From Thereva unica (Eukaryota > Arthropoda > Insecta > Diptera > Therevidae), in contig OX465282.1 of NCBI GenBank assembly GCA_949987705.1, positions 86,726,070-86,790,069 on the forward strand: a DNA stretch of 64,000 nucleotides. The letters are read 5' to 3'. Below are positions 22,576 through 34,299 of this stretch, one piece after another; position 1 is the stretch's first letter; the number at the start of each line of letters is the position of its first letter. A model generated the notes under the pieces. That model searched no databases, was not told where the DNA came from, and saw nothing but the letters and a program-made list of their open reading frames with translations. A program made the translations under genes and the position numbers.

Positions 22576-23020
22576 TCGTTTAAATAACTAGTGGGATGTT
22601 GTGCCTAGAGACTAGTCACTAATTACGCTTTTTCATGGTATTCTTTTGTTGAATAACAATTCAGACTAGATGACCATAAATCAATAAAATGATATTTTTT
22701 CACTTTTAATTAAGTAAATGTTTATGTTCTCCTGAGTATCATTATTATTTACTATAATTTAGTGATAGATTCAAAACATGTTCCACCGAAGTAAAAAAAA
22801 ATTATATTTCACCATTGCGCGGCCGAGGATTGAACTTGGTTCCCTAGTTTTAGGTCTGGGCATTTTCAGAAACGCAGAACTGCGGTCACTCTGCAATATT
22901 CAGCTACAGACTTCCAATTGCTGAATATTGCAGAATGACCGCAGTTCTGCGTTTCCGAAAAGGCCCTCTCTTGATCAAGAGCTACAATTTGAGATATGGC
23001 CCAAGTCTGTAGCGACAGTA
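22576..23020 (-). repeat. Dispersed repeat, copy B (hairpin inserted)
   Basis: Reverse-complement match of 5930-6395. It is interrupted by the 109-bp hairpin at 22858-22966, exactly between two copies of TCT (AGA on the repeat's own strand). Compared with copy A it lacks about 100 bases including most of the tRNA-like fold, but retains the T-arm-like GGATTGAACTTGG. Confidence 0.75.
22858..22966. repeat. 109-bp hairpin element, copy 1
   Basis: Two 47-base arms (starting GGGCATTTTCAGAAACGCAG) pair nearly perfectly around a 15-base loop TACAGACTTCCAATT. A 3-bp TCT flanks each end (22855-22857 and 22967-22969); the unoccupied paralogous site at 5980-5982 has a single AGA. It has the same length and loop as the copy at 23907-24015. 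It is non-coding. Transcripts would fold into a long stem. Confidence 0.9.
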
Positions 23021-23840
23021 CTTTCAAAGATGAAAGAAGTTCACAGCCGGACAGAGCCTCTGCAAAAGCTTTTTTTTTGAAAAATCAAAAAACCATGAGT
23101 TTATTGTTAAAGTTGATGAACATTAGGGTCAAATCCATCTTCTGAAGTAGAATGAAACCAAAAATACCAACAAATTTTCGTTTAGTTCTGCAGTTTAAAA
23201 AAACATCAGGAGAAGCGCCAGCCCTGGGGTAAAGTAAGACGAGTGGGCGCTCTAGGCGTCAGGTAGCAAGGGCCGCCAAAATGAATGCGAAAAACTAAAT
23301 TTCAATGACATGAGGGGCTGCGCGGCGGAGCAGACTAGCGTTGTTTGTGGCTAGCCAATGTACGTATGGCTCCAACACGCCACCTGCTGACACCAATACC
23401 GATCGTAAGTAGCCTTAGGCCTTCTGAACTCGATAGAACTCTGAATCCTTAGGTGTCTGAAGGATTATTGCGGAAGGATCAATAGAGATACGTTTAAAAA
23501 ACTTGGAGGTGGAGTACGTTGAGATCGCTCTCTCATTCAAAGAAGATCTCCTTAGAGGCGAACCTGCGGAACCTCGGTCACTTCCCGGCTCCGGAAGAGA
23601 AGAGGTACGAGTATATCAGTCCTCTTAACAAGTTGAGGATTAGATCCTCTGCAGACCACAATAAACCTTCCAACTCAAGTGCTCCTATAATGAGCGAGTT
23701 TGCGACTGACTATCCAGACTCTCCTGAACCCAGAACAACAAATTGCTGTGCAAGGAAGTCTCACGGAGGCGATAGCCGAGCTGGGGCAGGGTCGTGATGG
23801 GTGGCCTTGAACCCTGCGAAGAAGCAGCCTCGTCGCTTTA

Positions 23841-24267
23841 TGGTGCGTCCACACTACGCGGACTTAGGTCATACGCACTTTTGCCAATTTTTTTCATATA
23901 GAGTTTGGGTATTTTCATAAACGCAGAACTGCCGCAGTACTGCAGAATTCAGCTACAGACTACCAATTGCTGAATTTTGCAGTACTGCGGCAGTTCTGCG
24001 TTTATGAAAATACCCTTTAATGGCTTTTTTTGTGATATTTTTAATGGCAAAGGCAGCACGACCAAACTGCACGGACAAAAGGCTGTGCTTAAAAAGGTAC
24101 ATTTTACGTCCACACAATACGGGCTTTTCAGAAGCGCGTACGGCCTTTCATATGGAAATGATTTGTTTTCTCAATTTGCTCACGATTTAAAGCTCATGCG
24201 CGCTTTTTACTGAGGCCGTACGGCAAAAAGCGCGTGGGATCTAAGTCCGCGTAGTGTGGATGGCCCA
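23841..24267. repeat. MITE, TIR ACACTACGCGGACTTAG, TTA duplication
   Basis: The left TGGTGCGTCCACACTACGCG and right complement TGGGCCATCCACACTACGCG both continue with GACTTAG. TTA flanks each side (23838-23840 and 24268-24270), the duplication preferred by PIF/Harbinger elements. It is inserted in the hAT-like element and hosts the second 109-bp hairpin. Confidence 0.8.
23907..24015. repeat. 109-bp hairpin element, copy 2
   Basis: Arms begin GGGTATTTTCATAAACGCAG and pair over 47 bases with one mismatch; the loop is TACAGACTACCAATT. TTT flanks each side (23904-23906 and 24016-24018). The middle of the stem differs from copy 1 on both arms in a matching way (CTGCCGCAGTACTGC here, CTGCGGTCACTCTGC there), so pairing is kept while sequence changes. 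Confidence 0.9.
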
Positions 24268-24689
24268 TTAGACAAACTGCCACACAGCCATATTGTAAAT
24301 CCTCAGCAGGGTAACGCAAAGCCCAAAAAGGCCCGCAAAACGTAGGAGGTGAGAGGGGGCCTCTGCCTCAGTAGTGCTCGAAAAAAGTTGAACAACCGGA
24401 AAAACCAAAGGGCGCCGAAAGACAATCTCGCTCTACCCTGAACAAGTGCTAGGGCCGGCGCTGATCAGGAGTAACTCGATTTGAATAATTTTGTTCGGCC
24501 ACTTTGCTTTTTCATTACTAATTTTGCCACATTCAAACACCGATGTCAAAGGCAGCATGAACATTGTCAAGAAGTGAAAGTCTAATTCCAGGTGTCATCC
24601 TTTATGTTAACGTCGTTCATGTTATGGTGCAAAGCCTAGTTCGAAGAGTAGAAAAGGATAGGATAAGTTAAAGGAAGTCTAGGAATGCA

Positions 24690-25240
24690 CGAGGAGGTGG
24701 CAGTGAACCCCGAGTTTGAACTCTTGATGTTGTTAGCGGGAGATATTCTCACGCCTCCTGAAAATGGTGGATCACGCTAACCAGCTGAGCAGTGCCAGAC
24801 TACCAGCCGGAACAAGGTGTGTCGTCCGCTAGGTAGACTCAACCTTAGTGGAGCTTTGGTACATCGATTAACCAGCTACGGCAAGTTGCGTTTTTAGAGT
24901 AATGTCCCCGGCTTCACCTACCTCAGCTGAATAATGTTCAGTTCAATCCACAAAAGTGGCTGCACCGGCTAAACTACAGTTCATATGTTCAGGTCGTGTT
25001 TGAAATGAAATTTCGTGAGAAGTTAGAAATGCATAAGCTTACTGGAATGCCATTCCATTATTCCAGTGGATTACTCTCTTTTGAGCGAGCTTTTACGTTT
25101 AACTACAGTTCGAGTCCAGTTGGACGAACTGAGGTCTGTTTTATCCTCAGTTGAATATGTGGAAATTGTATGCGAACTGATGTTATTTTAAAGTTCAGTT
25201 CACCAATTTGCTCGAACTTGTGCAGTTCCGCCGTATGGAG
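24690..25240 (+). repeat. Dispersed repeat, related to 7185-7445
   Basis: The first part (24690-24790) and last part (25140-25240) match the earlier copy. The middle 300 bases have no counterpart there and may be a separate insertion. No coding sequence was recognised. Confidence 0.6.
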
Positions 25241-25359
25241 AGGTCGGTTGAAACAACTTACGTAATAGCACTCCAGGCTAAAGAGTATCGAGGGCATGCA
25301 GTAAAAAGAATTCCCGCTTGGTTTCTTGTATAATGTTGATTACTATATAATGCCCTCGC

Positions 25360-26110
25360 CCAATATTAGCTCCAGTTGGGCTTGACATCAAGCGTTACTA
25401 TTAAACATTTGGCTTGTTATGAAAAGCCTATGCTTGCGAGTGTAGGTTCTGAAATTCCCAGTAGTAATCGTTTTCTGGTGAACGGAATTATGATCGTTTT
25501 GTCGGAATTGATATTTAGTCCTACGCTGGTACACCAGGGGTTATTCTGGAATGCTTTTCGAAAGTCATAAAGTTCGGAAATAAGAAAATGCAATGCAAAT
25601 TGGAACTAAATTTGTCCGCCTGTCATCGGATTTCAGTCCGTGACAGCCATTGGCGAATGCGCTGAATTTATTTGTTTGTTTTAAGATATTCTAAGAATAT
25701 TCTTGCAATAATTTTTCGCCTCAAAATGTCAAATTAAGTTGATAAATGAAGTTGGTTGGATGAAAACACATATGTAATTTCTTTTCGAATATTTATCGGA
25801 CATTAATTTCAATACGATGCATTCGCATTCAGCGATGCAAACACTAAATCGCGTAGCAACTAGCTTCTCACTTTCGCATAATAGCATCCCAGAATTAGTG
25901 CCTGTTGCAGACGCCTTGATATAGTAACTACGATGGCGACATCGTCTGCGTAACCTTGGGCCGTTGAGTAGCTCTAGGAGTTCATATACAACAAAGCACC
26001 ACAGAAGTGAAGATAGAACTCCTCCCTGTGGATATCCTTTTGCTTTAGTGCCTCCAGCGGACAAACCTGGGTGAAAGATTTAGCCGAGGTGTACTCCGAA
26101 CACAAGCAGC
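25360..26110 (-). pseudogene. LOA/R1-like LINE: RT core fragment
   Basis: Minus-strand frames read GYPQGGVLSSLLWCFVVYEL and LELLNG (about 26035-25960), corresponding to the (C/T)PQGGVLSPLLW...LL motif of LOA- and R1-group RTs. The catalytic (Y/F)ADD block that should follow is garbled. Further down, VGLNINSDKTIIIPFTRKRL (about 25535-25475) matches the post-catalytic GL.(V/I)N..KT...FTR block. There are frameshifts between the blocks. Confidence 0.75.
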
Positions 26111-26464
26111 TTTGGTCGCACTATAAAATAGAGGTGTAAGCTTCCCAGCAGAAGTTGCGCTTCCGTTTGAATAAATGGTTGTGCTGTGTGAAGTGTGCTT
26201 AAAGCAATATTATCAAGGTTTTTTCCCTAGACTGTGAAAGAGCCATCAGTTCTCTTAACAGATCCGAGATCTCCCGATAAGCCCTTTACTAAAGCTTTGT
26301 GGATTTTTGCTGAGTCTCAAATGCCTTCATGCCCCTGCCGAAACTCTTCCAGCTGTTTCTTTTTGCTCATATGATCGCCCTATTCTTCTGCTTCGTTGAT
26401 CCGTTAGCTGGCGGTCCGAGCGAGACGTCCCCGCAACGCTGCTGTCGGTGCCGTTTTAAAAAAT
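26111..26464. other. No gene seen; junction between LINE and LTR remnants
   Basis: Some sequence may be 5' LINE coding or LTR-element 3' untranslated sequence, but no motif could be confirmed. Confidence 0.3.
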
Positions 26465-27720
26465 GCAGTTTCTTGCCTAGTTTCTTCGGTTTTCCGATTC
26501 TGGTCTATTCGGCAGGTCGACCACCCTCCTTCTTTCACACTGGTCTTGGGACCCGACGACGGCGGAGCTGATCGCCCTATTATAGGTAGTTAGCGAGTTT
26601 TTATAACTTTCTGAGTTGCCGCTCCTCTTGTATGCATGAAATAGCTTCCGTGTGGCGAATTTCAAACCTGGTTTTAGCCTATCAATGGATATTGACTTGG
26701 TTGTGCCGTTCAATTTGATGATGAAGTGTTTTCCTAATCGTTCGGTTACTTTCTATGGGCCCTCATATGGAGGTTCGAAAGGTTTTCGAACTCTGTCGAC
26801 TCGTATGAAAACGTAGTCGGCGTTCTCCAGGGCTCCTGGTACGTAGACATCCTTTTGAACGGGTTGCCGAAGATGTATTGCCTTAATGTTCCGCAAGGTT
26901 GCCTTAATGTTCCGAACGAAGGCGAGAGAGGAATTCTAATTCGTCAATTGGATTTTCATCGGTTGTGATGGAAATCGAATTGGGAAATCTGAGATTCTGG
27001 CAGTAGATCGGTCTTGATTGCCGTGCGTTTGCCTAACATGACAAAGGGAAAGTCTTCACTCCAATGAGTAGTATTATCTCTTGCCATTAAGACTTTTAGT
27101 TGCCTGTGGAACCGTTCAACCATCCCGTTTTCCTGCGGGTGGTAGGCGGTTGTCCGGATTCGATGAGTGCCGAGTATTTTGGCAACTTCATTGAACAGTT
27201 TCGATTTGAACTGGGTACCTTGATCAGTTGTGATCTCAAGCGGAACGCCGAATCGTGGGACAAATCCAGTGACGAATGTTTTTGCCACTGTTGAAGCTGA
27301 TATATCCCGAATTGGGTATTCTTCAGGCTTTTGGCAACCTAGGCATGAACGAGACCACTCATTGTAGTCTTTGTTGATGGATGGCCAGAAGTATTTCTTG
27401 GTAACGGCTCGTCTTGTAGCCGGAATACCAGGATGAGAGAGACTGTGCTCGGAGTTGAACGCTAGGCTACGTAAGGAAGTAGGTATATAAGGCCTTGGAA
27501 TACCTGTACTAGTTTCACACCACACCTGGTGGGCGGTAAATGGCATTGGTGTGAGAACTAATTTTACCCATGAGCCGTAGATAGGGTGCTCTTGTAGAGA
27601 CTTCAACTCTGTGTCACCTTGTTGAGCCTGAGCTAATGTAGTTTACGTTGTCAGTTGCTAGTGAGCGCGACAGGTAGTCTGAGACACAGATTTGTTTACC
27701 CCAATTAGACCATATGTTCA
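26465..27720 (-). pseudogene. Ty3/gypsy pol: RNase H end, integrase, broken
   Basis: From 27720 down: WGKQICVSDYLSRSLATDN (end of RNase H), then the integrase zinc-binding part with LSHPGIPATRRAVTKKYFWP and CLGCQKPEEYP (about 27440-27320). The catalytic core follows with the stretch holding the first Asp deleted. Then FGVPLEITTDQGTQFKSKLF (second Asp) and HPQENGMVERFHRQLKVLMA (Glu) appear. The C-terminal part has SISIDRLKPG near 26690. A 21-base tandem duplication (TTGCCTTAATGTTCCG twice, about 26877-26917) and frameshifts lie in between. It is the remains of a K02A2.6-like element and cannot be active. Confidence 0.85.
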
Positions 27721-28479
27721 CTTGCGTAAAACTTAGTAATTAAGTTCGATCACCACAGCGTATTAAGAGCCGGCGGTATTCATTCCATTCCTCAGAACGG
27801 CCATGTCCTAATCATTCGCTTACTCGGAAAAATATCTTGTTCTTTCATCGTACTTGCCATATCTCATCTATAAGGAGAACTGTCAACAACAACAAAAAAC
27901 CGTATACTCAAAATACCCCACCATCAGAAGGTCCATGGTAATATAGGGAGCCTTTATTCGGTGGGATAGAATTTTAATTAATAAATATTTAACCAAACGC
28001 ATTTTGACTCCCTTTCGTAAACATACAAGGTATATGAAAGTAAGGCTGAGACTGGGATGATAGCCCCGGGTTTAATAGAGCGATCAGCTTCGGCTACGGT
28101 CTTTCAAGCAGAGATACTTTATACTGGATTTGCCCTTCGAAATCTTAAGAAGTGCCTACAAAGTTTTAGCTCTCTGTGCTGAAAGTCGAGGTGTGTGCCG
28201 TGGCAAGTCACTTGAGCTGAAAAAAGTAATGCTTCAGTCGAATTACGACTTTCAGCAGAAGGTCTCTGGTGGAAGTACTAAGTTGAGTTTATTTGAAACA
28301 AAGGAAACCTTGTTTATCACAGTTTATAATTACTTGTTATATTAAATTAAAAAATTAGGTGGTTTGATGCGCTTCAGCCTACTTTTGCTTCATTTGAGGC
28401 CTGCAGCTTGAAGCTGTGAATGGTATTCATTGAACATAAATCCTATAATCCCAATTTTTAAAGCTTGCAATTGTGACTC
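27721..28479. other. No gene seen
   Basis: Mixed sequence without recognisable motifs. Near 28357-28378 a piece GGTTTGATGCGCTTCAGCC resembles the end of the MITE at 12162-12307. Confidence 0.35.
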
Positions 28480-28760
28480 GGCTCTAAGTCATGATTGATT
28501 GAAATTAAAATATACAGAAGTTACATCAGTCATCACTTTAGATTGTAGGTTTTCCGTCAGTCATAGCAGTGACTGTTGCAAAACTGACAGCATGTGACAT
28601 GTGTCCAGACAGATATATTTTACTAGCCAATCAGAGAACGCGCCTTTCTTAAAGACTTCCTCCCAGTTAAGCTGGTAAGGTATCCAAGCGTACATGAGTT
28701 GGACTCGGGACAGATAATATAGAAGTGTGTGTATTGGAATACATAGAACGCAAATGTCAA
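28480..28760. repeat. Patchwork of repeat ends
   Basis: Bases 28480-28590 match 36045-36130 (shared TAGGTTTTC(C/T)GTCAGTCAT and GCAGT(G/A)ACTG). Bases about 28665-28760 match, in reverse complement, the right arm of the MITE at 10597-10922 (shared AAGCTGGT, ATCCAAGCGTACATG, CAGATAATATAGAA). Both are old and incomplete. Confidence 0.55.
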
Positions 28761-28779
28761 AAAACAGTTTTTGAGTCAT

Positions 28780-29300
28780 TTTTTGGCTAAAAAGTGATTT
28801 TAGCAAACTTTGACCTTGAATAACTTCGAAGGGGTTAAGTTTTCGAAAAAATTACAAGAAAACTTTTTGTAGGCAATAACGTTTCGTATTGACTGATAAA
28901 AAAAATTCGAAAATTCCAGTTTTTTGACCTTGAATAACTTTCGAAGGGTTAATCGAGTCAACTTTTTTGTAAGAACTAAAGTTCGTGAGAATTTCATTGT
29001 CAACATCTCACGGGGGTGTATGACCTATGTATATAGAAACCGAGATATATGGAAAACGCGATAGCTCCGGTGGCCACGATTTTTCTTGGATTCCGAAATT
29101 GTTTTCTTAAAAAGTCACAAGGAATCTGTGGATCTGTGGTTTTGTCTCCTTAAAATGGCAATTTCCACGGAGTATTATCGTAAAATAACAAAATTGGGTC
29201 CACCTTTTAGGTAAATTTTTATTCTTTTCTTTCGTATAGAAAACTTGAGTGCCTCCTTTCAGAGGGTATATAGGCTAAAACCTGAGAAAAATTCCAATAT
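28780..29300. repeat. Degraded relative of the 462-1267 foldback element
   Basis: CTTTTAGGTAAAT, TATTCTTTT and GAGTG.CTCC.TTCA followed by TATAGGCT recur in the same order as at 1033-1115. A unit containing TTTGACCTTGAATAACTT occurs twice (28809-28838 and 28922-28952) and corresponds to the foldback arm sequence. No termini or duplication were recognised. Confidence 0.45.
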
Positions 29301-32300
29301 TCTTCGTTTTTAACATTTTACTCATGCTTTACTGTGCCGTGAAATGTGAAAATGGTTAAACATTAATTATCAGGGTGCGAATTTCGAAGAATAAGAACGT
29401 AAGATTTTAATTAATTTTATCAAAAGGCACTCAGGTAACATTAAATGAATTTTTCAGTGTAGTTGAAGAAAGTCAGATAAATACTCAAAATATTTCCAGC
29501 CTAGGAATGATCGGTTTGCGACAAAATTCCTTTCTTTTATTGTGCGGAGGGAATTTTGGAATTTGATCCAATACCCTTTCGCTAACGTCAAAAAACGGTA
29601 AGGGCTATAAAACTCTAAAAAAACATATCTCGCAGCCCAATATATTTTCCTCCATAAAAACATGTCAAATGTCAATTTTAGTCTAGAAAAAAGGTCTTCG
29701 CAATCACTTTTGCACCGGGTTGGAGAAATAATAAGAGCACTTTTCTTGACCGCCGTACTTAAGAACAGCATACTTAGCTTAACAAAAGAAAATTGAATCC
29801 AAGCAGCAAGTCAATGAAAAATGGCGATAATGGTCAATAGATCTTGGTTTATTAACTTTTAAAAAAATTCCATCTTTTGCTTTTGTTGTAATCTTTTTTC
29901 TGATGGATCGCAATATGGCAAAAGGAATGAAAACTATTAGATGTAGCATATAAATTTCAAGAATAGATGGCAGTGATTAGACAAAAGTGATTGCTCATAA
30001 CCCTCGTTGAAAGACTTTTCGTGAATCGGCAAAGGAAAATTGCGTCTCCTCTTCCAATTTTTACCAGTTTACTTTTAACCTAACCAACATTTATCTTTTG
30101 TTTTTAATAATGACATATTTCCTACATAATTCTGATATTTTTCCATTGAAACATTGTTTTTTTAATCGAAATATGTTCACGTTTCAATACCTTTAATATA
30201 AACGACATACATTCCAGAAGTCACTTAACATTCTTTCTTATTAGGTAAAATGACATCATACTAAAATTGATGAACCAAAAATATAAATTCGTCAAGAAGA
30301 ATGAAAAAAAAATTGGTTATATTAATTGAATATATATTATTAAAAATAAAATTTAAAAGTATAAAAAAAACAATAATTTTCTATATCGTTCAAAATTATT
30401 ATAGGAGATAATTATGATTGTGTCGTGCTGGTCGTGTCTGGTACATATTCTACATGCCACCAAGAGTAAGTAAGCAGCCCCATCCGAGCCCATGAACCAT
30501 GCATTCCAATCGTATGCTATTTCACTTTAGATAGAAGACTCACCGGGCGGCGGAATGAACGCAGGAAACCTAAGAATCAGCTTAAACGTTTTCTATATAA
30601 CATACATACAAACATACAATCTTAATTCATTTATGTTGCATGTATATACGTATATTCTATATGGAATCCAAGTCAGCCAGCCATAAGAGACAGGTCAAAT
30701 CTAAAAAGAAAACAGCATAAAGTCCGCATAAAACTAACCAACCAACACATATTCTTGTATATATGTATATATATAAACTTTTAGCATTAATATATACATA
30801 TATATTATGCACACCGCTTGTTGCTGCGTTGATGCATGCATTTTAAGACTTGCATACATGTGCACATTGTGCAACATAAAAACGGTCTCGTCAAGAGAGC
30901 AGCGAGTATTACGAAATCGAGTAACGATTTTATGAATGAAAAGTTCAATGAACTATACGGGACGACTCCTATAGTCTAGTTGAAAAAGAGTCTCATCAGA
31001 AAAGTGTGAATTCCAATAGTTTTTTTTTTTGTCTTCTCTACGTTGCTTTATTCTACAGTTTCTATCCAGCTAGTATAGGAGGAAGATGATCGTAACACAG
31101 CCAGTGTTGGAACACAAGAGAAATGTTCTGGATTTACACCAACGAAGCAGCAATAAGAGCCACACAACAGTTAGTTGGCATTTTTTTAATATTTTTTTTA
31201 CACGATGAAAATTCCACAAACCCTCCACATATTTACCCGTTTTTTTATTTTTTGAAGCAAGTATCAAATTTTCTTTTCGAAAAAGCCTTCAATTCGCCTA
31301 ATCAAAAAGATATCGTTAACAATTTACTTGTTTATTCGCCTTGCTCCAAATTTGAATTTGCATAACCTAAATTTCATCTATTTTTAAACCATGCCAGAAT
31401 TCGTCAACTGATGTCGACTGTTGCTCATATATAAATATTCAGTTCTAATACCGAGAAACAGAAATGAAAAAAAAAATTTTTTTGAATTTGAAATTCTTAT
31501 CCATCTCCACTGTTTGATTATGTAATTTCTCTATTTACATCAATTATAACATTGATAGCAAAGGTTACAAGTCACGTTTATAAGTGATCGAGAAAAGCTT
31601 GTTTTTTGGGGCATACATGGTATTTTATGTATTTGTAAGAGAGTCGATCTCTCTATTAGCTGAAAGTTGAACGAAAAATTTGTGATATTATAAATATATT
31701 ATTTAGACTTGCTACATACATAAATCAGAATCAATAATAAAAGTTCTCCAAGTTACTTGCGCAAGCGTATTTAATAAGAGATACTACAATAAGATTCTTA
31801 TCCGCAATATGTATGTATGTATGAGAAGGTTTTGAAAAAGAATTTTCTGTTCCTGTTCTTCTTCTTGTTGTTGGTGTCTGATTAAAAACGTTTGTGTGAC
31901 AACAGACACCCACAGAACCACTGAGCCGCCGCAGTCGTCTACATTCTTTTGCTTAATAGAAGAGCACCGCACAAGATCAACAGGCTAGGCCTTGCTAGCT
32001 CTAAAGTAGTAAGTAAACCAGCATTGGAAAAATGCTGATTACGCGATTCTGTGCCTGTTTGTTAGCTGCTAGCTTGCTAGCTAGCGCTGCGGTCCCTGGT
32101 ATTGGCTTCGGAACTCCATGAACGCTAAGGAATTATTGAGCAATAGAGTGCCACTCAACGGAGTAGTACGTGAAAGTGAATTATATAGATTTTTATATAT
32201 ATACATATGTATACGACGGCAGCCTATAAGGCCACAGCAATTTTACGGGGCAGCATTTTAAAACTTTTCATTCAGTAAAATACACTCAATTCGTCGTGTC

Positions 32301-33985
32301 TTGAGCTTTACGTGTTTCCATCCATTTTTTTTCTTTTCATTATATTTTTTCTTGTAACTCGTTTTACTTTGATTTTATTTCACTGTGTGGTTTCTAGTGG
32401 TGTATTCTGTGTATATTTATTATGCATTATGCAAGTGCCTTCTTTTAGTGTTGTTGCTGCTGTTCTCGAGATTTGTGTGGTGATTTGTTTTTGGTATATA
32501 TTCCCTGTCTCTTTTCACTTCTACACTCTACTACTGTGCTTGTTGTAAAATAATTGAAAACTTGTATTGTAATTACAATGAATCGAATTCCATCCGAATG
32601 AGTCACACGCCACACTGCCGCGCTGGGTTTCTATGCTGAGGGAGAGCAGCTAAACTAACGTGACCGCGACCGCGCAGGGGAAACGATCATGAAGAAGATG
32701 ATCATTGCGAGGCGACATCTATATAATATATGTATATACACTTAAGTATTCATTTGCCGTTCACAAACATCTTCTACATTCTACAACTCGAAAAAATGCT
32801 TGCCATATGAATCAACACTCTATATAAGCAACGTCCGCGTGAAGCCCCCTCCATCGCGCTGCTGCCGTCCGTCCACTATCTCTCCATCCATTGTTGTTGT
32901 TGCTGTTTTTGTTGTTACCATCTCATTACTAACCATATGACTGAAATATGTGAATGAAAATGGTTGACCCAATTCCTAACCCATCCAGCCAGTGTGAGAT
33001 TGTTAACATGGAACGGTTTCTTCGTCTCTTCTTTTTTTTCCTGTATGTTATTCCCACATATCTGCGCCTGTTGCTAGAAGCTTTTTCGTCTTATTTATTT
33101 AAAAAAAAATATATTTATATTTTATCAAAACAGCAAAAATAGAAGAATATAAAAAGCGCACACAAAATTTTGTTTCAGGAATTCATAGGAACAAAACCGG
33201 TTTTCGATTTGGTTTTACTTATTTATTTAAAAGTGAGATCATTTTGAAAGCTGATTTTGTGATTAAAGTCAACGTAAAAAAGTTAACAACGCAATTCTTA
33301 ATGAAAAATAACGGATGTATCTCTGAACTGTGTTATATTTTTGTTCCTGTACATACAATCGGAGAAAAAGTCTTTTTACGGAGAGCGCAGGTAAGTATTG
33401 CTTAATAAATCTTTCTTGTCTTTTTTTTCTGCAGCGCAAAATACCGATCGAAGATGGCGCGTAGGTTTGAGTAAGTGCTGTATTTTAATAAAAGCAGCCT
33501 GGAAGTTGTCTTGACTAAAATCCGCAAGGTAGTTGTATATGATTGTTATTTACATTTCCAGGCTTATAGAAGACATGCACCCTCTTTAAATAGAAGTTGT
33601 ACTTAATTAAAAGTCGAGGTTCTTTTGCAGCAAGTTATTAATTTTTATTACTGTATTTTCTTAATCTAATAAATTTGAGTGATTTTGTTTATTAAAGGTT
33701 TTAATGAAATATTGGTTGCTGTATGTTTAGCAATACATAGTATAATAAATTTTTTTTTGTAGCAAAAGTTGTATTCAAAAATTTTGCAATTCAATATTAA
33801 AAAACACTTGATCAAATAAATTGTTTTCAGAAACTTTCAATATTCTTTTTTATTTTCTTCATTTACAAATTTTGACCGCAATTGGTAATATTAAATTGTC
33901 AAAGCTTTATTTCTAGGCATTCCGCTGCTTTGCATCATTTTAAAAATATTTTTTTTTAGATGGCAGCAAAGATATTAAACATTCG
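29301..33985. other. AT-rich, largely transposon-free; no gene supported
   Basis: No transposon signatures were found. There are TATA/TGTATA microsatellite-like tracts at 30750-30810, 31800-31825 and 32195-32215, and a GC-richer patch at 32580-32900 with GTTGTTGTTGCTG tracts. A strong donor-like CAG|GTAAGTATT at 33391 is followed 44 bases on by a polypyrimidine-AG, and another GTAAGT occurs at about 33471, but no coding exon could be confirmed. The stretch may be host intron or regulatory DNA. Confidence 0.4.
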
Positions 33986-34299
33986 AAGGTGTGGGCCTCG
34001 TGCAAAGGCATTTCTCCAAGTTTAACGATCTACTGCAACATATCTCATGCCTGCCTATTGGTCTATTTCCCGAAATTTCTGCTATTGTTGCACCAGCTTT
34101 GAAGGAACTCCTAATACCGATACGATCCTGGTACAGCCTCTTTTTATTTTTAAAGAGTCATTTGGTAAACATCTACATTTATTTTTCAGGTTTTCTCCAG
34201 AATTCGCTTTAAGATCTCTAGCTGGGCCGATGTTGACCTGTTTTTCATTAAACCAGGGGTCCTATTCTCTATTACAATACTCCAATGCTTTTTACTGGA

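Larger units (their letters stand above)
23213..24463 (+). mobile_element. hAT-like non-autonomous element, complete, 1251 bp
   Basis: The ends are (A)AGCGCCAGCCCTGG and, complemented on the right, CAGCGCCGGCCCTAG; an exact 8-bp ATCAGGAG flanks both sides (23205-23212 and 24464-24471). TIR form and duplication length are those of hAT elements. The interior matches 12645-13977 but has only short open frames and no recognisable transposase. A MITE (23841-24267) is inserted in it and itself carries a hairpin element. Confidence 0.85.

Noticed and set aside
29454..29771. 105-codon minus-strand open frame
   Set aside because: Low-complexity, aromatic-rich composition from AT-rich DNA; no family resemblance.
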